Shown here: piece by piece, positions 52,064 to 60,000 of the stretch | How the letters are laid out: the number at the start of each line of letters is the position of its first letter | Position numbering within the stretch: position 1 is the first letter of the stretch | From: Mesostigma viride | Taxonomy: Eukaryota; Streptophyta; Mesostigmatophyceae; Mesostigmatales; Mesostigmataceae | Length of the DNA: 60,000 nucleotides | NCBI GenBank assembly: GCA_009746045.1 | Contig: RPFO01001901.1 | Span: 126,001 to 186,000 of the forward strand | Reading direction: 5' to 3' | The notes under the pieces: generated by a model | What the model saw: only the letters and a program-made list of their open reading frames with translations | Databases searched by the model: none | Told to the model about the DNA's origin: nothing | Program-made: the position numbers and the translations under genes

Positions 52064-53342
52064 ATACACGCCCGCACCGCCCATGCCCTCCTGATTGCTG
52101 CCAAACTGCTTGCCACCCACACCACTGTCGGCACCCGATTCCTGATCGCTGCCCCCCGGGTCATTGACACCTACAGCAGGACCTTTGCCGCCGCTGCCCA
52201 TACCGCTGCCGCCGCTCACGTCCATGTAAATCTCCAAGTCCATCTTGGCGTGGGGGAAGGCGGCGTCACCGCGCGAGAAAATGCTGCCCTCCGTCACAGG
52301 GGGCGCGGCACCGTCCGCTCCGCTGGCGACAGCATCACCGCCCAGGTCGCCAAACTCACTGAACATAACGAGGGCTTGGAAGAGCGGGCTGAAAGAGAGG
52401 TCCCTGGGCAGACCCAGCGCACCCACCACCTTGTGGATCGGGGCGTCCGCGTGCCGCATGCCCCCCAGCAGCGTGTCCCTCACGCCCTTCACGACATTGC
52501 TGACGCTGGCATCTCCGGGGACATCCACACACAGCGGCAGCGGGTTGATGAAGCAGCCAATGAGGGGCAGCAGCTCGGGAGATGACCGCCCGTGCCAGGG
52601 TGTGCCGAGGACCACCTTATCCTGACGACTGCACCGGCCCAGCGCCACCGCCCACAGCGCCAGCAGAACCGAGAACAGGGTCGCACCGCACTTGGCTGCC
52701 AACGACCGCAGGCCCCCCAGGGTCCCTGGGTCCATCGAGAAGGGCAGTGTGCCCGCAGCAAACCCCTGCACGCGCGCACGCGGCCGGTCCGTGGGCAGTT
52801 CTATAGCAACGTGGGCGCATCGGCCAGGTGGCGGCGCCAGTAGTCCAGCTGGCGCCACATCTTGCCACCGCCCTCCAGCCACCGGCGCTGCCACTGCGCG
52901 TAGTCGACGTATTGGAGCGGCAGCGGGGGCAGGGAGGGCGGGTGTCCCTGCGTGGCAGATGCCATGGACCGGTAGCAGGCCGCCAGCTCGCGCTCAAACA
53001 CAGCCGACGAGAGGCCGTCAAAGATGGAGTGGTGGATGGAGAACGCCACTGCGCTGCCGCTGTCGGGCACAAGGCGGGAAGAGTCCTTGCTGCCAGGGAG
53101 GGGGGTTGGTGAGGGGTGTCCTGTCCCGGTCCAGCGGATGAGGGACGCCCGAAACAGCGGCTCGGACCCGTACAGGTCAAATGAGTGGCATGCGTGGTCC
53201 GCCAGCGTGCGCTGGATGTGTGACTCGATGGCCTCGGGGTCTTGGCCGGAGAGGTCCGTCATGTCCAACGGCAGAATAAACTCGGACATGGGGACAACCT
53301 GTTGCAACAAGACGGGGGCGGAGCCTCCACTGGCAGCAGGGT
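52064..53342 (-). pseudogene. Fragment of a nonribosomal peptide synthetase condensation domain
   Basis: Condensation domains join aminoacyl or peptidyl groups on carrier proteins in nonribosomal peptide assembly. Motifs in order: the catalytic HHxxxDG as HHSIFDG; YVDYAQWQRRWL; LPTDRPR; the C5-like LIGCFINPLPLCVDV; HADAPIHKVVGALGLPRDL and FSPLFQAL; then KMDLEIYMD and a Gly/Ser-rich linker. The first two core motifs are missing at the 53342 junction and the linker is cut at 52064. A frame change near 52802 (between ADAPTLL and ELPTDRPR) breaks the gene. No adenylation or carrier domain is present. Composition is GC-rich like the host exons. It sits between LTR and LINE sequence. Confidence 0.85.
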
Positions 53343-54544
53343 GGCGCCTGGGCCTAGCCGCGGGGCACCTGGCCCGCACAGATCAGGTAGATACATCAGA
53401 TAGACTAGCTGGCACCACGCCCGCCCAGCCTGGGCGATATGTCCTCACCTGGCGTGCCCCAGGCCGCGCGCGGCAGGGCCGCCACCCGTGGACTTTTCGT
53501 GATAGACTCGGCATGGACATGTGCTACACTAGACGTGACGGGCTCACCCCCGGGCAGCCTCCTGGTTTGTCTGTAATATGGAGGCAGATGGTGCGCAAGG
53601 ATAGATGGCAAGTAGTGATGAAGGAGACCACCCCCAAGCCTGTGGGGGCTCCGCGTGTGACCGCGTATGGCATTCATAGCGATTCGGGCCGCGGTGCCCA
53701 CGCCCCTGTAACTAGGACCTAGATAGCTTACACCATCCATTCCATCCCATGTTCCCCTCCCACTTGTAACGACTAAAAATGATCATCAGCATCATCCACA
53801 GTCCAATATGAAAGATCTTTTTACCTGGGTTGCTTTCTTGAGTTGCAGAACTTCAAGTATCCGAGCAACGTTGAGATGGAAATTCCACAGCACGTGATTT
53901 AGGGAATCACACCCCTTGTAGACACAAAGACAAGCTCGTGTGTAGACGACCTCTGTGGAACTGAAGGACGTCTATAGCCAAGGGGCTCTTATGGATTGGA
54001 CAACAAAGCCAAGCTTTATTATACCATGGTGAATCAAAACCAACGTAGCAACAATGGCGACCCCACGTCCTTGATATCGACGTGCTTGTCGAACTTGCTC
54101 CAACCTTAGCCTGAAGAGAACCAATCAGAACCATGGAATCCTATACAAGATCTTCGTATCCAGCCTAGTCACACAGAACAGAACAACACCACACACAGCC
54201 TGGCAGAATCTTTTCATGAGATCTTAAATCTGTCGTGAGCACTGAAGTCCCAAAGGAGCATTTAAGACTCAATAGTACCAACTAACAAACTACAACCCCA
54301 CGTGGATCAGGCCACGACCAATGAGGGCTCCTATCAGTAGTATCAGCCAACAAACTACAACCCTACGTGGATCAGGCCACGACCAATGAGGGTTCCTATC
54401 AGTTGGCTGACAAAGTATCAGCTCTAAGTACCGTCGTCTTAGAAACCTCATAACTTTCTCAATACTGATCCAAAAGTCCTCGAATAAAAGCCAAACATTC
54501 ACAAAACAAAGGATGTAACAACAAAGTCATTTTTGCTTGTTACA
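53343..54544. repeat. 1202-bp duplicate of 40092-41293
   Basis: Repeats the C-terminal part and 3' region of the LINE, the CCACT flank (53760-53764) and the complete 780-bp LTR (53765-54544), offset by 13251 bp. All three frames compared translate identically in the two copies. It ends with CCACT at 54545-54549, the partner of the target duplication. A recent rearrangement or an assembly duplication are both possible. Confidence 0.9.
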
Positions 54545-54549
54545 CCACT

Positions 54550-54663
54550 GAGGGCTTATTATGCTCACGTGACGCAGTCACGTGTAATTAATTAATTAAT
54601 TAATTAATTAATTAATTAATTAATTAATTAATTAATTAATTAATTAATTAATTAATTAATTAA
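54550..54663 (+). repeat. LINE 3' terminus with long TTAA-type tail
   Basis: It resumes the LINE after the LTR insertion: GAGGGCTTATTATGCTCACG, the hairpin CACGTGAC/GTCACGTG, then about 80 bp of uninterrupted (TAAT)n. The tail is much longer than in the other copies. It is followed by TTGTGC, the LINE target duplication. Confidence 0.88.
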
Positions 54664-54980
54664 TTGTGCAGACTTTTATAGGGTAGCTCCGGGCATGATG
54701 GTGCCTGCAAATAGCGTAAGGCGTGACCGTGGCTATTGCTAGAGTATGCTGTATTTCCCTGGAAATGGCCTCTGCCACCGGCTCAATAGTGCTTGCAGGC
54801 GCTAGTAGTATATGGTGTTTCTACCTAGCTTCTGCCAGTTTTCCACTTATTTCTACCGACCTCTGCCCAGCCTCTCTAAGACCTCGGTGCATATATCGTG
54901 CAAGGATTGGATGTTGATGGTTTATACTGCGTTGATTGTGCAAGAAGATCAGCTAGGTGCCCATAATCATGGTGTATAAT
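54664..54980. mobile_element. TTAA-target transposon copy 2, continued
   Basis: Parallels copy 1 from 2312 onward (GACTTTTATWGGGTAGCTCC and GATTGGATGTTGATGGTTTA), with an internal deletion near 54890. The right terminus is not found; an inverted LINE begins at 54981. Confidence 0.8.
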
Positions 54981-55509
54981 TAATTAATTAATAGACACGT
55001 TACTGCGTCACGTGAGCATAATAAGCCCTCAGTGGGAGGGGAACATGGGATGGAATGGATGGTGTAAGCTATCTAGGTCCTAGTTACAGGGGCGTGGGCA
55101 CCGCGGCCCGAATCGCTATGAATGCCATACGCGGTCACACGCGGAGCCCCCGGCACAGGCTTGGGGGTGGTCTCCTTCATCACTACTTGCCATCTATCCT
55201 TGCGCACCATCTGCCTCCATATTACAGACAAACCAGGAGGCTGCCCGGGGGTGAGCCCGTCACGTCTAGTGTAGCACATGTCCATGCCGAGTCTATCACG
55301 AAAAGTCCACGGGTGGCGGCCCTGCCGCGCGCGGCCGGGGGCACGCCAGGTGAGGACATATCGCCCAGGCTGGGCGGGCGTGGTGCCAGCTAGTCTATCT
55401 GATGTATCTACCTGATCTGTGCGGGCCAGGTGCCCGGCTAGGCCCAGGCGCCTGTGCCTAATAATGTGGGAAACATAGGGCAAATCAGCGTACAAATCCT
55501 CATTACTAA
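54981..55509 (-). mobile_element. 5'-truncated LINE copy, inverted
   Basis: On the minus strand it runs from SNEDLYADLPYVSHII through RRLGLAGHLARTD to the same C-terminus as 40471. The 3' region and hairpin follow, ending in a short TTAA-type tail at 54981. It lacks the LTR insertion and has the intact CCCACTGAGGGCTTAT site, so it serves as an internal empty-site control. Confidence 0.85.
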
Positions 55510-56832
55510 GCAGGCCGTAAAAAAACATGTGAAGGAAGGTGGCTCTTTGGATGATGATTGTTTGCTAGTAGATGTGGAAGGCGTGTACAACCTCCTGCTG
55601 CCGGACATCGCAGATCGATGACGGTTGTTCATTTGTGGGTGATGAGGGGGTGGAGGCGTAAGTGGAACGCCTACAGTAGTGTACAGGTGAACCGAGACCA
55701 AGTTTCGCAGTTTGTGACGCACTTGCGTAACTGGGGCAACCAGGCAGTTCGGTACATGCAGGCGCTAGATGCATTGGAGAGGGGAAGCCTTGTGATTGTG
55801 ATAGATTTTAAAGAGAAGATACGTGGCAAGCAGACCTTCGCACAGCAGCAGCAGCAAGATTACTTTGGGGGCTCATATTCCTCTTTGTTCAACGCCACGG
55901 TGTACAGCCGGGAGGGGGATGAGCAGCTTGTGCGGCATTTTTATGATGTGATTCACCCTGCTGCCACCCAGCAGGACTCCTTTTGGGTTGAGTGTGCTTT
56001 CAGAATGCTTGTTGAGAACATTAGTGCTGATTACCCGTACGAGATTGAGAGCCTTTGCGGGTGGTCTGACAATGGCCCGCATTTTCACAATGCTCTCTTC
56101 ATTTCACGCACGTTGAGCAAGCTGAAGCTTGCCTTGGGTTGTAAAAAACTGACATGGAATTTCTTTGAGCCCGGGGTCAGAGGCCAAGTCAATTTGCGAC
56201 TGGCATTTTTCAGTCGTGTCTGGTTCCATCAAGAGGTTTCTGCAGTCAGGTCGTGACATCACCAATGCCGATGAGATTTTTGGCATTATCCGTGGCATTG
56301 CAAGTACTACAGTCGACTTGAATGTCATTGACAGGAGCCTCGATGACCCTGAGTACCAATCCTTTGTCGACATCTCTTTATTCAAGGAGTTTGTGCTAGA
56401 TGATGAAGTTACCCCTTGCGCCTGGCGGGTACGCCAGTTGACCGGGGTCGGTGCGGCTACAAGCCAGGTCAAGGAGGGTCCGGTGATTAGGAGGCAGTTC
56501 GGAGAGGGTAAAGAGTGAGCGCTGAAGAAGAGTGCCAGTTGTTCATGAATGCCCTTGCCCGAGTCCCTAACGGGGTTGTCCATTCAGGCCGGGCTACATG
56601 TTGCATGGTGAAAGGCAAAATGTGCAACTCCTCTAGCCATCTCACCGCTGCTGATGCTGCCATGTGCTTGGATTTTCTGAAAGCAGTTCAGCGGACATAC
56701 GAGGATAGCATTGTCTACATGACTAGTGGGCAGAGTGCTAGGAAAGTTCACACGTTGGGCAAGCACATCCTCTTGTGCCAGAAGGCGCAAGAAGCTCATG
56801 ACAATTTGAGCATAGTGCATGGATGGTGCTGA
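55510..56832 (+). pseudogene. Decayed gene, possibly DDE-type transposase
   Basis: Coding-like sequence runs over several frames. The first (about 55620-56170) has AYSSVQVNRDQVSQFV, LVIVIDFKEKI, DYFGGSYSSLFNATVY, DSFWVECAFRMLVENI and GWSDNGPHFHNALF, then NFFEPG. The frame then shifts near 56172 to KSICDWHFSVVSGSIKRFL and runs to a stop at 56516. A third frame from 56515 ends at 56832. Asp in IDFKEK, Asp in WSDNGPHF 88 residues later and an acidic residue about 33 further on resemble a D-D-E/D layout, so a transposase is plausible. I do not recognise the family and cannot exclude a host-gene relic. Confidence 0.4.
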
Positions 56833-57473
56833 GGCTTTTTCATAACTGTGCAGGTGTCACGCCCTACCCCTGGCCTGCTGCCAGCCTCTCTTCCATGGTA
56901 ATAAAATTTTTCTGGTCTAACTTTATTTGAACTCAGCTAATTACTATCAAGGACACAAGCAGTGCAGGCCAAAAAACTGGTGAGTAATGGTAGCCTGGTA
57001 GCACGGTGGCTCGCCAACGGTGTTACTGCCATTAATTTATAAACTAAGAACACACTTGTAGGAAGGTCATCTAAACACTTATCTCCTTGCATGATGTAAA
57101 CACATCCCTGAATCAGGGTATACTGTATATATATCATCAAGGCTGGACCTGGAGGGCCAGCGGGCCCCATGGTCGGCGCGGACCTGGACGTCATATTGGC
57201 GTCAGCGCTTGTCGGTGGCGCTGACTCGGGCCATGGCGGACATCATGCTCCGCCGTACGCGGGCTGATTTTGCGGTGCAGCAGGGCTATTAGGTTCCTCC
57301 CGTTAGGCGTTTCCATTGGTCTTATCGTAGTATAGAGCTTTGACATGGCTCTGTATATAGGTTTATAGCTGGGCGTTTGCTTTGGTTTGAGTGATTTCAC
57401 TCTGCTGTAAGTAATTATATTTTTAATATATATCATCAAACAGACAAGGGCACAAATGTAGTGTCACCTTATC
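56833..57473. other. No recognised gene
   Basis: AT-rich noncoding DNA. A short TATATATATCATCAA motif occurs near 57127 and again near 57427. I recognise no element boundaries. Confidence 0.35.
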
Positions 57474-57520
57474 GAGGAGACAACCAGCGCAGGGCAGAAA
57501 TTGGGAGACTCCGTACCATG
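57474..57520 (-). repeat. Penelope 3' terminus remnant
   Basis: In reverse orientation it matches the last ~45 bp of 15316-15729 (GGAGACAACCAGCGCAG and AATTGGGAGA). It is diverged and very short. Confidence 0.55.
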
Positions 57521-57693
57521 CACTTATGTCTACCAATGATTGTCTCTTTTAGTTTAATTTTTAAAATCTCCCAGCTGAGTAATTAAAGTTTAATTTAATT
57601 TTGAATTTTAAAAGGCAGCATGATCATCTAAATTAATCTTATGAGTTAATTAGTCGCGCGGCCGGGTCCAACATGATCATGTCAAGGTATGAG

Positions 57694-57740
57694 TTCAAGG
57701 AGACAACCAGCGCAGGCCAGAAATTGTGAGAATCCCGAGT
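57694..57740 (-). repeat. Penelope 3' terminus remnant
   Basis: A second reverse-oriented piece of the same terminus (TCAAGGAGACAACCAGCGCA and CCAGAAATTGTGAGAATCC), about 220 bp from the first. Confidence 0.55.
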
Positions 57741-57920
57741 TGTCTAATGTGATTGGCTAATAAGTAGGTATTGTATAACCAAGTTAATTCCAATGCCACA
57801 AATGGCTGGATTTGGAGGCACGCTGTGCTCAGCCTACCATCACAGCCAGGGCTAGGAGAATGGGTGCGACGGATGTGTTCTTGGACCCGCTCCCTTAGCC
57901 AAAATAAAGAATTTGGCTGG

Positions 57921-58140
57921 CGACCCCCCCCCCCTTTTCTCGGGGGGGGGGGGGGTCTGCATCGATCCAAAAACCCCTAACCCCCCCCCCCCCAGAAAAT
58001 GGGGGGGAGGGGGGGGTCCCGACCCCTTACCCCCCGCCCCCCCAGTTTTGGGGGTGGGGGGGTGGGGTGGGGTCTACCCCCCCCCCCCCCGGAGGTATTT
58101 TTTCAGACTCATGCATGAGTCTGGATGCGCATCCAGAATC
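57921..58140. repeat. G/C homopolymer runs with overlapping perfect palindromes
   Basis: Alternating C-runs and G-runs of 7-15 bases can pair into hairpins (for example CCCCCC-TTTTCTC-GGGGGG). They are followed by two overlapping perfect palindromes, CAGACTCATGCATGAGTCTG and TCTGGATGCGCATCCAGA (about 58106-58139), which share TCTG. Homopolymer lengths in such DNA are often wrong in assemblies. Confidence 0.85.
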
Positions 58141-58202
58141 ACCCGAGCCTAGTGGCGCAGTACTCCAAGCAGGTCCGTAGCAGGTCGACCGTAGCCTGCA
58201 TA

Positions 58203-58682
58203 CCGTAGTGGCTGAAATCACATTGCGAATAAATCTTTTCGAACGACCCCCCGAAAAGTGCTAAAATAATACTTCAATTTACCCCGTAAAGTATGAAAAC
58301 CGGGAGGCGCTACACCTGTTTCTGGCTGCAGGCCGCGGCGCAGCTAGATGAAGTGGAGCGCCGCGCTTGCCGCGCCTCGCCGCGTCGTGCCAGATTAAGA
58401 ACGCGTTCAATTAGGGCCGGGCCCTGTTAGCACTGATTAGGGCCTTATGTCATACTGGTACTCACTTAATTGTCAGATAGGAACTGCGCTTGGTGGGTAA
58501 TTAATGTACTTGATAGGTTAGAATCCAAGTCAGACACTGAACTAGGTGCCCTAATATAAACAAGCTCCCGGGCTCGAAGTTTACCTAACCCGGGCTGAAC
58601 TTTCCCCGCAAAGTGTCAAAACCATGCAGAAAAACCCTCGAAAAATTATTTATTCGCAAATATGTGATTTCAGCCACTACGG
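58203..58682. mobile_element. TA-flanked MITE with ~40-bp inverted repeats
   Basis: Bounded by TA (58201-58202 and 58683-58684). Ends are CCGTAGTGGCTGAAATCACA on both sides and continue for about 40 bp with a small gap (GCGAATAAAT, TTTTCGA). The 480-bp interior is noncoding. The TA duplication fits a Tc1/mariner-type MITE (inference). Confidence 0.8.
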
Positions 58683-58684
58683 TA

Positions 58685-60000
58685 CAAGGCTCGCCTGTCG
58701 GCCGCTGGGCCTGTGGGCGCGTAAATTACTGTAGTTAGGCGCCGTAAGTGCAGCCATGGCGGGAGAAACATTCCGGAAACTGTCGGGGGCGGCATGGACA
58801 TTTACCTAAACGTAGATCGACGTTTCAATCTCTTGTTGCTAAGCATGCAAGTTATCATTAATTGCAATTCGATAGATAAGGCATTTTATCATGGATTTTC
58901 TCCAGAGCTTGACAGTGTTTGTCGTGGAAGACTGGTCCAATCCAGTAAATCAAGTGTCGGCATTACTATCGATTGTTCCTTTGGATTGCTGCATTTGCCA
59001 ATTGAGCTTCACTTCGAAGAGTGATATTGCCTTGTTATGTTGCCAGGCGGAGCAAATGTTGCCAGGCGAGTTACTGTCGACTGTGCTCTTCATCACCTTG
59101 CAACAGTTGTAAGTACATGCATCTGGCGAGCGGGGTTGCTGGTGCTCTTTTCTTTCCTGCAAGCTGTCTTGGTTCTTCTGCGTTGTGCATTGTTTCTCGA
59201 TGCATGTAGGAGCGCGCATATAAGCAGGCTTGCTTTCGTTGGGTCAGGTCCCGATGGTGCGTTGTCGATCGAGGGAGCCCGTCAAGCAGGCGTGCTGGTT
59301 GCTTATTATGATGATGATTTTTAACTTGTCTGATTCCCACCGAATGTTCAGCTATAGACTATGGCCACGTTTGGTGCCATGATGCTACAGTTTTACCGAT
59401 GGCAGCCATATTTTCCGCTTGCGTCAAGCGTTGGAATGCACAACCTCTCCATTTTTATCCCGCCCGGCATGTCAGTCTCGGAATTACTCCAGGTAAGAAA
59501 CCCTTCATGGCTTATTCATACTTGCTGATTGGGCCAACGTATGTGCTTCTATCGCCAGCCGCGCTTCTCCTTACACCTTATTTTGTTTGACTGCAAGGGC
59601 CCTGCCTGATGCCTTGGCGGTGGCGGTGGTCGTTGTGGATGTAGTTACATAGTAAATGGGAATGACCGACTTGGTATATTGCTTGAGAGCACTGTGAGCA
59701 ATGAGCAATGAATTGCTTGATTCATTAGAAAATAGGTTTACCCTTTATCAACGTTCCTCTCACTGGCTGCGCCGCCAGTGACCGTTGGGTGCAGACCGTT
59801 GGCCCGAGGCCGCACGATGACAGGTCGCAGTCTACATAGTCACTGCATCAATGCACCCTGCAGTACGGTCCCTATCTAGGATACTCTAGTACCGTCCAAT
59901 GACAGGACACTACGTATACTGGGTACTGACATCTGTCACGTACCCCAGTACCCAAAGTACCTATCTAGGGAAACGTATGCGACTCGACTAGCATTCCTAT
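58685..60000. other. Unassigned terminal region
   Basis: No gene is recognised with confidence. A plus-strand frame at 58891-59112 (MDFLQSLTVFVVEDW...) ends next to a splice-donor-like TTGTAAGTAC. A second donor-like CAGGTAAGAA lies at 59490, so exons of an unknown gene are possible but unsupported. Confidence 0.25.

Noticed and set aside
52245-53141. Plus-strand open frames over the condensation domain
   Set aside because: Shadows of the GC-rich minus-strand synthetase fragment; only the minus frames carry motifs.

Overview
The window looks like nuclear DNA of a green-lineage microalga, most likely a chlorophyte. The triosephosphate isomerase is of the green plant/algal type and is split by GT-AG introns. 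A second gene has at least 15 exons in clean phase. The mobile elements are eukaryotic: a chromodomain Ty3/gypsy element, LINEs, a Penelope-like element, hAT elements and TTAA-target DNA transposons. I cannot name a genus.

Two host genes lie head to head in the middle. Triosephosphate isomerase (minus, 16260-21372) has four exons giving exactly 250 residues; its second intron carries about 2.1 kb of a 10-bp tandem repeat. A large unrecognised coiled-coil protein (plus, about 22218-37685) has at least 15 exons, all of whose phases join. Its introns hold microsatellites, minisatellites and small inverted-repeat elements. The two genes share an intergenic region of about 0.85 kb.

The left flank (1-15.7 kb) is nested mobile DNA. 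Two inverted full-length copies (3570-6247 minus, 7804-12629 plus) belong to a retroposon that has an L1-ORF1-like protein and no reverse transcriptase, each with its own target-site duplication (TSD). They were later hit by a TTAA-target transposon (9338-11036), a hAT-type MITE (11381-12263), a Penelope 3' end (4130-4552) and a short retroposon tail (4002-4108). A decayed Penelope-like reverse transcriptase follows at 13.96-15.2 kb.

The right flank (38-55.5 kb) is a nested set that can be ordered in time from its TSDs. A TTAA-target element (38026-38680, continuing at 54664-54980) was entered by a LINE (TSD TTGTGC). The LINE was entered by a Ty3/gypsy chromovirus (TSD CCACT, 780-bp LTRs). 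The chromovirus was entered by a BED-finger hAT element (43088-44801, TSD GACTCTGT) and by an ORF1-only retroposon (48516-49540, 13-bp TSD). It shows a primer-binding site, a polypurine tract, a candidate -1 frameshift site A AAA AAC at the gag stop, a frameshifted pol with chromodomain, and an unexplained 389-codon ORF between pol and the 3' LTR. Its 5' LTR is cut after 80 bp and joined to a broken nonribosomal peptide synthetase condensation domain, then to a second copy of the LINE end plus a full LTR. The last 5 kb holds a decayed, possibly DDE-type gene, short Penelope ends, G/C homopolymers with palindromes, and a TA-flanked MITE.
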